A stretch of DNA of 38,198 bases from Actinobacteria bacterium Ga0077560 (GTDB taxonomy: Bacteria; Actinomycetota; Thermoleophilia; Miltoncostaeales; Miltoncostaeaceae). The DNA is taken from contig LNFL01000160.1 in NCBI GenBank assembly GCA_001464275.1, positions 1 to 38,198 on the forward strand, given 5' to 3'. This document shows, one piece after another, positions 23,128 to 31,535 of the stretch (position 1 is the stretch's first letter; each line of letters starts with the position of its first letter). The position numbers were made by a program, and so were the translations under genes. The notes beneath the pieces are model-generated. The model saw nothing but the letters and a program-made list of their open reading frames with translations. It ran no database searches and was not told the origin of the DNA.

Positions 23128-25185
23128 ATGGGCCTGAAGATCGCGAGCCTTTCGGACTCCACCCCGTCCGGGTCAGGGCAGCGGCTGTCGCTGTGCATGA
23201 TCGTGAAGGACGAGGAGGAGGCCCTGCCGCGCTGCCTGCGCAGCGTGCAGGGGGTGGCCGACGAGATCGTGATCGTCGACACCGGCTCCACCGACCGCAC
23301 CGTTGAGATCGCCGAGAGCTTCGGCGCGAAGGTCATCCACGAGCCGTGGACCGGCGACTTCGCCAAGCACCGGAACACCTCGCTCGATGCCGCGACCGGG
23401 GACTGGCTGCTCATCCTCGACGCGGACGAGGAGCTCGTGGACGGCATGGCCCTGCGCCCGCTGCTCGACGACGCCGACATGGAGGGCTACTGCCTCCGCG
23501 AGGTGAACTTCATCGGCCAGGAGGCGGGGCTGGAGGCGGTGGTGAACGCCGCGTTCCGGCTGTTCCGCAACCGGCCGGAGTACCGCTACGACGGCGCCCT
23601 GCACGAGCAGATCCAGGGGAAGGTCGACCCGCACGGCGGGTCCTGCAGCCGCTTCGTGGGCATCGAGATCCTCCACTACGGATACCTCGACCAGACCACA
23701 GAGGCGCGCAAGAAGAAGGACCGCAACATGCGCATCGTCCTCGAGGAGGTCGCGCGCAAGCCGAAGGACGCCTTCACGCTGTTCAACGCCGGCGTCGAGT
23801 TCCAGCGGATCGACGACCACACGACCGCCCTCGACTACTTCTCCCGGGCGTTCAACAACCTGCAGTCGATGCGGCAGTACTTCGCGTCGCTGCTGGTGCG
23901 CAACATCGTGGCGTCACTGCAGAAGCTGGAGCGCTACGACGAGGCCCTCGAGGTCGCCGCCGACGCGCTGGACGCGTACCCGGACTTCACGGACCTGCAC
24001 TACCTCTGCGGCCAGCTGCACTTCAACCGCCGCGAGTACCGGGAGGCGATCGCCAGCTTCCGGAAGGCCATCGACCTGGGCGACCACGGCGGCGACCGCT
24101 ACATGGCGCAGGCCGGCATGGGCTCGTTCTACAGCTGGTTCGCGCTCGGCACCCTGCACGAGGCGATCGGCGACCAGAACGAGGCCGTCCGCGACTACAA
24201 GCGCGCCATCACCACCGCGCGCGGCTACTACGGCCCGCCGCTGGTGCGGCTCGCCCAGCTGCTGCTCCGCAATGACGACGTCGACAAGGCCGAGGCGTTC
24301 CTGCTCGGCATCATCCCCACCGTCAAGCGCGCCGACGCGCTGCGGGCGATGGGCGAGGTCTTCCTGTCGGAGGGGTACCCGGAGCGCGCGCTGCGGCTCC
24401 TGTCCCAGGCCCTGGACATGACGCCCGAGACCCACGCGATCCGCGTGACCCTCGCGCACTGCCACCTCGCCGCCGGCGATCCCGACACGGCGCTGTCCGT
24501 GCTGGACCAGGTCCCGGTGGCGTCCGAGAGCCACCCGTTCGCGTGCGGCAAGCGCGTGCTGGTGGGTGTGGCGTCCGACCGCCCCGAGGTGGCGCGCCGG
24601 GGCATCACCGAGATCGGCGAGGTCGGCGACGGCCTGTACGCCCGCGCGTGGACGCTCATCCTGGAGGCCCGTGACGGGACCCTCCCGGCGGGCGACCTGG
24701 GCGCCGACCCGGAGCAGGTGACGGCGGTGGTGTTCGACATGGCCGCCGCGCTCCTGGAGCTGGGCAGCCTTGACCGGTTCAACGAGCTGGTGCCGTTGCT
24801 GTACCGCGTCGCGACGCCCGAGTCGGCGCTCGACGAGCGGCTCGGCCACCTGCTGCTGCGGCACGGGTTCGCCGACCCGGCGGCCGACCGGCTCCTCGCC
24901 GCGGTCCGCGAGGGCACCGCGCGCCCGGAGACGTACTCGTCGCTGGGGCTCATCTGCGACCACAAGGACCTGCACGAGGACGCCGAGGTGTTCTACCGCA
25001 CGGCCCTCGACAAGGATCAGGAGAGCATCGGGCGCTACCTGGACCTCGCGGGCCTGCTCACCGGGCAGGGCCGCTACGACGAGGCGAACGACGTGCTGCG
25101 CGCGGGGCAGGCGGTGTGGCCGCATTCCACGGTGCTGCGCGAGCTGAGCCAGTCGCTGGTCGTGCTGGCCGGGTCCACGAACTGA
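23128..25185 (+). CDS. GT2 glycosyltransferase with tetratricopeptide repeats
   Basis: 685 residues. The N-terminal domain (about 18-215) is a GT2 enzyme of the peptide/protein-modifying type: LSLCMIVKDEEEALPRCLRSV, DEIVIVDTGSTDRTVEIA, WTGDFAKHRNTSLDAATGDWLLILDADEEL (the metal-binding DADEE), NAAFRLFRNRPEYRYDGALHEQI, and ILHYGY. From about 220 to the end are TPR-like helices, for example FNAGVEFQRIDDHTTALDYFSRAF, YDEALEVAADALDAYPD, YREAIASFRKAIDLG, GDQNEAVRDYKRAI and PERALRLLSQALDMTPE. TPR arrays in such enzymes usually hold protein acceptors. The own sigma-28-type promoter and the neighbouring filament genes point to flagellin or another filament protein as acceptor (inference). It ends before a strong terminator. 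Confidence 0.9.
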   Translation: MGLKIASLSDSTPSGSGQRLSLCMIVKDEEEALPRCLRSVQGVADEIVIVDTGSTDRTVEIAESFGAKVIHEPWTGDFAKHRNTSLDAATGDWLLILDADEELVDGMALRPLLDDADMEGYCLREVNFIGQEAGLEAVVNAAFRLFRNRPEYRYDGALHEQIQGKVDPHGGSCSRFVGIEILHYGYLDQTTEARKKKDRNMRIVLEEVARKPKDAFTLFNAGVEFQRIDDHTTALDYFSRAFNNLQSMRQYFASLLVRNIVASLQKLERYDEALEVAADALDAYPDFTDLHYLCGQLHFNRREYREAIASFRKAIDLGDHGGDRYMAQAGMGSFYSWFALGTLHEAIGDQNEAVRDYKRAITTARGYYGPPLVRLAQLLLRNDDVDKAEAFLLGIIPTVKRADALRAMGEVFLSEGYPERALRLLSQALDMTPETHAIRVTLAHCHLAAGDPDTALSVLDQVPVASESHPFACGKRVLVGVASDRPEVARRGITEIGEVGDGLYARAWTLILEARDGTLPAGDLGADPEQVTAVVFDMAAALLELGSLDRFNELVPLLYRVATPESALDERLGHLLLRHGFADPAADRLLAAVREGTARPETYSSLGLICDHKDLHEDAEVFYRTALDKDQESIGRYLDLAGLLTGQGRYDEANDVLRAGQAVWPHSTVLRELSQSLVVLAGSTN

Positions 25186-25228
25186 CGGGCCGGCGCGCGG
25201 GCGACCGGCGCCGGGAATGCGGGTCACG

Positions 25229-25260
25229 CGGGGCGCGTAGAGGTTTCTCTACGCGCCCCG
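25229..25260 (+). terminator. Strong intrinsic terminator after the GT2-TPR gene
   Basis: CGGGGCGCGTAGAG, loop GTTT, CTCTACGCGCCCCG: a perfect 14-base stem followed by TTTCG. It separates the GT2-TPR gene from flaG. It could act in both directions, since the symmetry is complete. Confidence 0.88.
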
Positions 25261-25268
25261 TTTCGCAT

Positions 25269-25295
25269 GTCGGGATCGTTCCGGCGTGCCGATAG
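25269..25295 (+). promoter_or_regulatory. Weak sigma-28-like promoter before flaG
   Basis: GCCGATAG lies at 25288-25295 directly after the terminator. At the -35 distance the sequence is GTCGGGAT, which matches the TCAAG of the two better sites only partly, and then with 10 rather than 11 intervening bases. The position between terminator and flaG supports a promoter here. Transcription would start near 25302. Confidence 0.45.
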
Positions 25296-25370
25296 CCGTC
25301 ATGAGTCCCGGGCTCCCGGTCGGTCGAACCTCCGGTCCCGGGGTCTCTGCCACGGATGAACGGAGATGAC

Positions 25371-25838
25371 ATGGATGTCACCGCCGCTCCCGTCCTCACA
25401 CGGGCAGGAGCAACGACCACGGTTGCCGCGGAGTTCCCGCGCCCGTCGCGGCGGTCCCCGGACGGGGCCGACCCGGTGCGCAGGGCATCCGGTGAGACGG
25501 CCGGCGCCACGTCCGCCGAGCGCGCGGATGCGGCGCCCTTCGAGGGCCTGCGCACGCCGGGGCGCAGCAGGGCTGAGGAGCTGATCCCGAGCGAGGTCCC
25601 GGTGCACGTGCCGGGGTTCGGCAAGGAGGAGGGCGACGAGCCCGGCGTCCTCAAGTTCGACGTCCAGGACGCCGATGTCCTTGCAAGATTCGCGATCCAC
25701 GAAGAGACGAACCACGTGATCGTCACGATGTACCAGCGCGACACCGGCGAGGTGATCAAGGAGTTCCCGCCGCGTCAGGTGCTGGACGTGATGGCCGCGC
25801 TCGCGGGCAAGGGGCTCGCGATCGACGTCTCGTCGTGA
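25371..25838 (+). CDS. flaG: FlaG family flagellar protein
   Basis: 155 residues. The conserved FlaG domain is the C-terminal 65 or so residues: LKFDVQDADVLARFAIHEETNHVIVTMYQRDTGEVIKEFPPRQVLDVMAALAGKG, read in pieces. The DTGEVI-x-x-FPP core is diagnostic. The N-terminal 85 residues are low-complexity and rich in Ala, Arg and Pro, as is common. FlaG is linked to filament length or stability in other bacteria, but its mechanism is not settled. I prefer ATG 25371 (GGAG at 25362-25365) over ATG 25356. It is the first gene of a flaG-fliD-fliS-fliT-like run and is preceded by a terminator and a likely sigma-28-type promoter. Confidence 0.88.
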   Translation: MDVTAAPVLTRAGATTTVAAEFPRPSRRSPDGADPVRRASGETAGATSAERADAAPFEGLRTPGRSRAEELIPSEVPVHVPGFGKEEGDEPGVLKFDVQDADVLARFAIHEETNHVIVTMYQRDTGEVIKEFPPRQVLDVMAALAGKGLAIDVSS

Positions 25839-25854
25839 GGCACGGAGGCCCGGG

Positions 25855-27186
25855 ATGAGCACGAACAGCGTCGGAAGCGGGAGCGGCACGGGGATCAGGT
25901 TCTCCGGGCTCGGTTCCGGGATCGACACCGCCGCGATCGTGGACGCGCTCATGAAGCTCGAGCGCATGCCGATCGACCGGATCCAGGCCGAGAAGAAGGA
26001 AGTGCAGAAGAAGAACTCGGTCGTGACCGAGCTCAACGGCCTGGTGAAGGCCCTGCGCGACTCCGCCCGTGACCTGTTCTCCCCGACGGCGCTGCAGGGC
26101 AAGACGGCGACCGCCGCCGACAGCAAGATCGCGTCGGCGTCCGTGTCGGCCTCGGCCGCCGAGGGCAGCTACAACGTCGTGGTCACCTCGCTTGCCGCGA
26201 ACCACACGATGGCGAGCGGCGCCACCCCGGCGCTCACCGCCGGCCAGACCCTCGACATCACCGTGGGCACCGGCACCAAGAGCGTCGCGATCGAGGCCGG
26301 CGACACCCTCCAGACGTTCGCGGACCGGATCAACGGCACGGCCGACATCGGGGCGTCGGCGAGCGTCATCAACGACAAGCTGGTGCTCATCAGCCGGACC
26401 GGCGGGACCGCCGGGAACATGACCGTGGGCGGGACGGCCGCCGCGGCCTTCGGCCTGGCCACCACGCAGCCCGGCAGCGACGCCGCGGCCACCGTCAACG
26501 GCGTTCCCGTGACGGGGTCGAAGAACACCATCGAGGGCGCCATCGCCGGCGTGAGCCTCAACCTGGCGGCCATCGGGACGACCACCATCACGGTGGGCGC
26601 CGACACCGGGGCGATCCAGGGGCAGGCCCAGAAGTTCGTGGACGCCTACAACAAGCTGATCACGAACACGAACAACGCCACCAAGTACGACGCCGCCACC
26701 AAGACCGCGGGCACCCTTCAGGGCGACACGATGTTCACCACGTTCGCCTCGAGCCTGCGCAACGCGACCATGTCGGGCGTCACCGGCAACGGCACGTTCG
26801 ACAGCCTCGCCCAGATCGGCATCACCTCGAGCCGCACCGGCGAGCTCACCCTCGACGCCGGCAAGTTCCAGGATGCGCTGGCGAAGAACCCGGCCGCGCT
26901 GCGGAAGGTGTTCTCGGCCGATGACGGCGCCGCCGAGACCAGCAGCTCCGGAGACGGGATCGCGCGGCGCATCGCCGCCCTCGCCGACGACTTCTCGACC
27001 AACGCCATCGCCTCGCGGCAGACGGGCATCTCCTCGACCATCCAGCGGATGAACGACCGGATCACCCGCCTGGAGGACGTCATGGTCATCCGTGAGCAGC
27101 GCCTGAAGGCGCAGTTCCAGGCCATGGAGACGGCCGTGTCCCAGTTCAGGTCACAGGGCGCGAACATGGCGGCCCAGCTCGGCTGA
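25855..27186 (+). CDS. fliD: Flagellar filament cap protein FliD (HAP2)
   Basis: 443 residues, within the usual range. The cap protein sits at the filament tip and promotes flagellin polymerisation outside the cell. The N-terminal D0 part is typical (FSGLGSGIDTAAIVDALMKLERMPIDRIQAEKKEVQKKNSVVTEL in pieces), and the C-terminus ends in the expected coiled coil (IQRMNDRITRLEDVMVIREQRLKAQFQAMETAVSQFRSQ). The centre is rich in Thr, Ala and Gly (VGGTAAAAFG, NTIEGAIAGVSLNL). No signal peptide is needed, because export uses the flagellar type III route. GGAGG lies before ATG 25855, and the gap to flaG is 16 bases. Thr/Ser-rich surface segments could themselves be glycosylation targets of the neighbouring enzymes (speculative). 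Confidence 0.95.
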   Translation: MSTNSVGSGSGTGIRFSGLGSGIDTAAIVDALMKLERMPIDRIQAEKKEVQKKNSVVTELNGLVKALRDSARDLFSPTALQGKTATAADSKIASASVSASAAEGSYNVVVTSLAANHTMASGATPALTAGQTLDITVGTGTKSVAIEAGDTLQTFADRINGTADIGASASVINDKLVLISRTGGTAGNMTVGGTAAAAFGLATTQPGSDAAATVNGVPVTGSKNTIEGAIAGVSLNLAAIGTTTITVGADTGAIQGQAQKFVDAYNKLITNTNNATKYDAATKTAGTLQGDTMFTTFASSLRNATMSGVTGNGTFDSLAQIGITSSRTGELTLDAGKFQDALAKNPAALRKVFSADDGAAETSSSGDGIARRIAALADDFSTNAIASRQTGISSTIQRMNDRITRLEDVMVIREQRLKAQFQAMETAVSQFRSQGANMAAQLG

Positions 27187-27236
27187 CCCCCGGCGGCACG
27201 GCCGGTGGGCGCATGATCGGACAACAGGGGAGCAGT

Positions 27237-27653
27237 GTGCTCAAGGACAGCAGCCAGTACACCGCGCGCGCCATCCAGACGGCCAGTCCAGGCCAGCTGG
27301 TGGTGATGCTCTACGACGGTCTCATCCGGTTCCTCGGGCAGTCGAAGGCCGCAATGGAGCGCAGGGAACTGGGAGAGGCCGGCCTGAAGATGAGCCGGGC
27401 CCAGGCCATCGTGACCGAGCTGCGGTGCTCGCTGGACCTCACCCGGGGTCCGATCGCCGAGAACCTCGCGAAGATCTACGACTGGGCCGCGGACGAGATG
27501 ATGGGCGCCCGCCTGGAGTCCGACCCGCAGCGCATCGCGCGGCTCATCACCATGCTCGGCGAGCTCCGCGACGCCTGGGCGCAGATCGCCTCGACGCCCA
27601 AGCCGCAGGTCGACATGGACCGTCCGGTCGTCGGAGTGAACCTTGCTGGATGA
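27237..27653 (+). CDS. fliS: Flagellin export chaperone FliS
   Basis: About 138 residues. FliS binds the C-terminal helix of flagellin in the cytoplasm and prevents early polymerisation. The family signature is clear: YTARAIQTASPGQLVVMLYDGLIRFLGQSKAAMERRELGEAGLKMSRAQAIVTEL (in pieces), then SLDLTRGPIAENLAKIYDWA and LGELRDAW. GTG 27237 follows GGGGAG at 27227-27232 and gives the usual short N-terminus. An in-frame ATG at 27213 would add eight residues and is the alternative. Its presence beside fliD implies a flagellin gene elsewhere. The last codons overlap the fliT-like start. Confidence 0.93.
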   Translation: MLKDSSQYTARAIQTASPGQLVVMLYDGLIRFLGQSKAAMERRELGEAGLKMSRAQAIVTELRCSLDLTRGPIAENLAKIYDWAADEMMGARLESDPQRIARLITMLGELRDAWAQIASTPKPQVDMDRPVVGVNLAG

Positions 27654-27987
27654 CCTTCGCCGTCTCCGGGGCCTGCAGCTCATGCAGCGGCAGGCCCTGG
27701 TGGACGCCGATGGCGAGCGCCTCACCGCGCTCGACGCCGAGCGCCTGTCGCTGCAGGGCGGCCTGGTCCCGCTGGCCCAGTCGGGCCTCCGGGGCGCCGA
27801 CCTGCAGGAGGCGGAGGCGCTCGTGGACCTCATCCAGCGCGAGCAGCAGGCGCTGATCGCCGCCGCCATGGAGGCGCGTGAGCGGATCGCGGAGGAGCTC
27901 CGGGCGATCGGTCCCGGCAAGGCCGCCCTGCACGGCTACCGCGCCCCGGGCGCGACCAACGCCCGCTACCTGGACCGCGTCAGCTAG
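27643..27987 (+). CDS. FliT-like small helical protein, probable flagellar chaperone
   Basis: 114 residues, almost entirely helical and coiled-coil-like (LRRLRGLQLMQRQALVDADGERLTALDAERLSLQGGL, LQEAEALVDLIQREQQALIAAAMEARERIAEEL). It has no clear sequence signature, but position directly after fliS and its size and helicity fit FliT-type chaperones that bind FliD. The start is TTG 27643 with GGAG at 27633-27636, overlapping the fliS stop by 11 bases. Two hairpins follow before the convergent permease gene. The C-terminal tail (HGYRAPGATNARYLDRVS) is less helical. Confidence 0.65.
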   Translation: MLDDLRRLRGLQLMQRQALVDADGERLTALDAERLSLQGGLVPLAQSGLRGADLQEAEALVDLIQREQQALIAAAMEARERIAEELRAIGPGKAALHGYRAPGATNARYLDRVS

Positions 27988-28019
27988 ACGTTCCGCGGGC
28001 GGTCCGACGGTCGACCACG

Positions 28020-28068
28020 GGCCGCTGCCGGAGCGATGTGCCGAGTGCTGCGGTGACCGGCAGCGGCC
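28020..28068. terminator. Long hairpin downstream of the fliT-like gene
   Basis: GGCCGCTGCCGG (28020-28031) pairs perfectly with CCGGCAGCGGCC (28057-28068) around a 25-base loop. It lies between convergent genes. There is no T run, so it is a probable but non-classical terminator or message-end stabiliser. Confidence 0.5.
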
Positions 28069-28077
28069 GGACCCGCG

Positions 28078-28109
28078 CCGGGGGACGGCGTGCGGGCGCC
28101 GTCCCCCGG
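28078..28109. terminator. Bidirectional terminator hairpin between the flagellar and amine operons
   Basis: CCGGGGGACGGCG, loop TGCGGG, CGCCGTCCCCCGG: a perfect 13-base stem. It ends 12 bases from the stop of the minus-strand permease. It probably serves that operon and the fliS operon. Confidence 0.7.
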
Positions 28110-28121
28110 AATCGTCGAGGT

Positions 28122-29534
28122 CTACACCGCCTCGGGGACGGTGGTCTCCTCGTAGGTGCCCATGCGGGCCGCGGCCTCCGGGGCGCGCAGGCGCACCACG
28201 GCGTACCAGGCGAAGCCCGCGGTCATCATCCCCGCGAAGATCCACGGCAGGACGTTGAACGGATACGCCGCGACCGGCCAGACGTTGCGGTAGAAGACGT
28301 ACGCCATCACCAGCGTCACGACCGGCCCGATGATCGCGGTCAGCAGGCTGAACTCGCCGATCTTCTTGAGCCACATCGGCGCGGCCAGCGCGACCAGGCC
28401 GTAGCTGAGCATGTACCCGAAGGTCCCGATGGTGCCGAGGTAGGCGAGGATCATGATCGGGTCGGTGCCGTTGATCGTCATCGCGCAGGGCACGATGAGG
28501 GCGCCCACGCTGAGCACCGCGATCGCGACGTGCGGGGTCTTGTGCTCCTCGCTGGTGGTCGCCGCCATGGAGGAGACCACGCCCTCCTGGCCCATCGCGT
28601 AGACGATGCGGGACGCGGCGTTCACCGATGCGCAGGCGCAGGCGAAGAACGACGCGGCCACCCCGATGTCGATGACGACGCCCAGGAACCCGACCCCGGC
28701 CTCGTCGGCGATGGTGTTCAGCGGTGAGGCGCTGTCGACGATGCCGCCGCCCAGGGCCTTGATCTGCAGGTACGAGCCCAGGATGTAGAGCAGCCCGGCG
28801 CCGGCACCGCTCCAGAGGATCGCGCGGGGGATCGCGCGGTACGGGTTCTTGGCCTCCTCACCCAGGGACGCGGCGCTCTCGAAGCCGACGAACCCGAGGA
28901 TGGCGAGCACAACGCCCAGGACGATGCCGTCGAACGACGCGCCGTCGAGGGAGAGCTGGCCGGTGTCGAGCGACAGGCCGTAGTGGGCGTAGGCGGCGAC
29001 GGCCACCACCAGGATCGCCCCGATGGAGGCGATCTCCAGGACCAGGCTCAGCCGCGTGGAGAGCCGCACCCCCATGATCGTGGAGTACATGACCCCGGCG
29101 ACGCAGGCGGTCATCAGCAGCAGGACCATCCATGTGTCGGCGCCGGGAAGGCCGACCTCCGAGACCGCGCTGCCGGCGAAGATGCCGAATCCGATGATGG
29201 AGCCCATGGCGATGAAGGCGTACCCGATGAGGATGCCCCAGCCGGATGCGAAGCCGGCCACAGGGCCCAGGCCCTTCGTGGTGTAGGTGTAGACCGACCC
29301 GGCGCTCACCGACCGGCGGGCGAACTGTGCGAGGCAGTAGCCGACGGCCAGGACGATGAGGGTCGCGGCGACGTACGACAGCCAGGTGCCGGTCCCCGCG
29401 TTGACGTAGATGAGGACCGCGCCGGTGGCGACCACGCCGCTCGGCGCGATGTTCGCGACGGACTGCGCGAGCACCTCGACCGGTGACGTGGCCTTCTTGG
29501 CGAGGCCAGGGCCCTTCGTAGCGGACGCGCTCAA
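28122..29534 (-). CDS. APC-family amino acid/amine permease
   Basis: 470 residues with about 12 hydrophobic segments. It opens with a short hydrophilic tail (ATKGPGLAKKATSPVEVLAQSVANIAPSG in pieces). The first helix region ends in VATGAVLIYVNAGTG, and the conserved FARRSVSAGSVYTYTTKGLGP and LGFVGFESAASLGEEAKNPYRAIPRAI blocks mark the APC (APA) superfamily. The substrate should enter by proton or sodium symport across the inner membrane. The ATG overlaps the stop of the upstream amine oxidase gene by four bases (ATGA), so amine or related uptake coupled to oxidation is the likely job. The substrate cannot be read from the sequence. The operon ends at a 13-base hairpin. Confidence 0.9.
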   Translation of the reverse strand: MSASATKGPGLAKKATSPVEVLAQSVANIAPSGVVATGAVLIYVNAGTGTWLSYVAATLIVLAVGYCLAQFARRSVSAGSVYTYTTKGLGPVAGFASGWGILIGYAFIAMGSIIGFGIFAGSAVSEVGLPGADTWMVLLLMTACVAGVMYSTIMGVRLSTRLSLVLEIASIGAILVVAVAAYAHYGLSLDTGQLSLDGASFDGIVLGVVLAILGFVGFESAASLGEEAKNPYRAIPRAILWSGAGAGLLYILGSYLQIKALGGGIVDSASPLNTIADEAGVGFLGVVIDIGVAASFFACACASVNAASRIVYAMGQEGVVSSMAATTSEEHKTPHVAIAVLSVGALIVPCAMTINGTDPIMILAYLGTIGTFGYMLSYGLVALAAPMWLKKIGEFSLLTAIIGPVVTLVMAYVFYRNVWPVAAYPFNVLPWIFAGMMTAGFAWYAVVRLRAPEAAARMGTYEETTVPEAV

Positions 29535-31522
29535 CGCGTCACCTCCTGGTGGTGGGCGTGGTGGTGGCAGGCGTGCGACGACGGGCGCGGCAGGTCCAGC
29601 GCCGGGTTGCCGTCGAAAAAGCCCAGGGGCTTCAGCTCGAAGCCGATCCGCGCGACCGGCATCACCGGCCAGTCCTCCGGCCGGACGATGTGGTGGGCGC
29701 CGAACACGTACCAGACGGTCAGGTCCGTGTCGGTGAGGTCGCGGTCGGCGGCGGCGTACACCGGAAGCCCGTCCGGGCCCGGGTTCTGCCAGACGTACGC
29801 GCCGCCGGCGTACATCTGCTCGGGGTCATGGGCCGTGACCCAGAGATGTTTCGCGCAGAAGGCGCCCCGCCGGCCCTGCTGGCCGTCGGGCTGCCACATG
29901 GGCGACACGTTGCCGCCCGGCATGAGCTTGTAGGCCACCGGCTGGCCCAGCCGGTTCAGGGACCCGTTGTTGACGATCTTCCAGTACCGCCCGGCCATCG
30001 GGTCGAGCGTGCGCTGGGCGACGGACTCGGAGTCCAGCGGCAGCGCGCGGGTGACCCAGGCGTTGCCGTACGGGTTCTCCTCGCCCGGCGGCACGGCCAC
30101 CGAGTCGACCTCGTACACGCTGTTGCCGGGCCCGTCTACGCACATGTCGAGGCGCACGCAGAAGAAGTGCTGGTGGTGCGGGCCGTACAGGCCGGGCGCC
30201 ACCAGGTTCCCATGATCGGGCGTCTCGCCCGGCGCCAGGGCACCGGAGGAGATCACGCCGCTGAGCTTGACCTCGTACTCGATGGTGCCGTCGTTGGAGA
30301 GGTACCAGAAGTACCCGTACTCGTAGTTGCCGACGGTGGCGATGAAGCTGATCACCAGCCGGCGGCTGCGACGCACCTCCGCCTTCTCCGTGCGGAAGTC
30401 GGTGTGCTTCCAGGCGATGCCGCGGTCCTCCTCGTGGATGCAGACCGCGTTGCGCATCACCATCGGCTCGCCGTCGTTGTCGTTCACGACGGCGTCCAGG
30501 TAGCGGATCTCGCCGAGGCAGTCGCAGCCCAGCTGCAGCGGGTTCGCGAGGATTCCCAGGCCCACCTCGCCCTCGTCGAAGACGTTCTTGCGGTAGTGGG
30601 TGGGCCGCGGGTCCGCGTACGGGATGTACATCTCCGACAGCGAGGCCCGGTGCAGGATCGGCCGCAGCCGCCCGCCGTCCAGGTAGGACACCCGGTGCAG
30701 CACCAGCCCCTCACGGGGCGTGAAGCCGATCCGCAGGTCCCACTTCTGCCAGGTCAGGTGGTGGCCGTCGAGCGTGAACGACGGACCCTCGGGCTGGGTG
30801 ATGACGATGGGCTTCACGTCCGTGCGCGGCCCGTCGAACGCCGGGATGTTCCCCGGCTCGTACATCAGCTCGGGCTCGTAGTTGCCCGGGTGCGGCGGCA
30901 GCGGGACCACGCCGTGGTCCTCCACCTCCAGCACCTCCATCGTGTCGATGGCGATGGTCACCACCAGGCCCTCCACCGGCCGGGCGTAGCCGTGGTCGTT
31001 CGGAGAGGTCCGCACGAAGGTGAGCGGGCGCGCGATGCGCCCGTGCACCGGGTCGTCCTGGGGCCCGGTGTGACCCGACGGCCAGGGGTCGACCATGCAC
31101 AGCGAGGGGTCCGTGACCCCGCGGGCGGCCACGGCCGCCTGCCAGCGCGCGTCCGACTTCACGGCCTCCTCGATGCCAAGCAGCTCCTCCCACAGGAACG
31201 GGGGAAGGGCTCCCGGGACGGCGTCCCAGCGCACGAGCGTGCCGGCGCCGAGGTCGGCGACGCCCTCGTAGAGGACGCCCTCCGAGCGCTCCCACAGGTT
31301 GAAGGCGGCCATCCGCGGCAGCGGGGCCGGGTCGTCGGCGGCCTCCCAGGCGATCAGGTCCGCGCGGGCCGGCTCACCCAGGGAGATGAACACGAAGCGC
31401 GCCGCGGGACCCAGGTTCCGCTCCCGCCGGGCGATCGCCGCCGCCAGGCGGATCTCGTCACCGGTGAGTGGCTCCAGGGGATGCCGCACCGCGGTCGCGG
31501 CGGGGGATTCGACGGGGTTCAT
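29531..31522 (-). CDS. Copper amine oxidase (primary-amine oxidase), second copy
   Basis: 663 residues, a topaquinone enzyme that oxidises primary amines to aldehyde, ammonia and hydrogen peroxide. The cofactor precursor is Tyr400 in VGNYEYGYFWYL. The catalytic base is the Asp of NVFDEGEVGLG. Copper ligands are the two histidines of HHQHFFCVRLDM and the later histidine of GAHHIVRPEDWPVMP. The substrate-channel and core blocks LGCDCLGEI, NAVCIHEEDRGIAWKHTD and PVAYKLMPGG are present. There is no signal peptide, so it is probably cytoplasmic. The tail is rich in His (SSHACHHHAHHQEVTR). It is a close paralogue of the upstream gene, 13 bases away, and overlaps the permease gene downstream. ATG 31522 has a G-rich site before it. 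Confidence 0.93.
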   Translation of the reverse strand: MNPVESPAATAVRHPLEPLTGDEIRLAAAIARRERNLGPAARFVFISLGEPARADLIAWEAADDPAPLPRMAAFNLWERSEGVLYEGVADLGAGTLVRWDAVPGALPPFLWEELLGIEEAVKSDARWQAAVAARGVTDPSLCMVDPWPSGHTGPQDDPVHGRIARPLTFVRTSPNDHGYARPVEGLVVTIAIDTMEVLEVEDHGVVPLPPHPGNYEPELMYEPGNIPAFDGPRTDVKPIVITQPEGPSFTLDGHHLTWQKWDLRIGFTPREGLVLHRVSYLDGGRLRPILHRASLSEMYIPYADPRPTHYRKNVFDEGEVGLGILANPLQLGCDCLGEIRYLDAVVNDNDGEPMVMRNAVCIHEEDRGIAWKHTDFRTEKAEVRRSRRLVISFIATVGNYEYGYFWYLSNDGTIEYEVKLSGVISSGALAPGETPDHGNLVAPGLYGPHHQHFFCVRLDMCVDGPGNSVYEVDSVAVPPGEENPYGNAWVTRALPLDSESVAQRTLDPMAGRYWKIVNNGSLNRLGQPVAYKLMPGGNVSPMWQPDGQQGRRGAFCAKHLWVTAHDPEQMYAGGAYVWQNPGPDGLPVYAAADRDLTDTDLTVWYVFGAHHIVRPEDWPVMPVARIGFELKPLGFFDGNPALDLPRPSSHACHHHAHHQEVTR

Positions 31523-31535
31523 CGGCGGCCCCCCG

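Noticed and set aside
15361-26930. Other GCCGAT matches inside genes, for example near 15383, 25669 and 26918
   Set aside because: They lie within coding sequence and lack a TCAA/TAAA element at 15 bases. GCCGAT is frequent in this codon usage.
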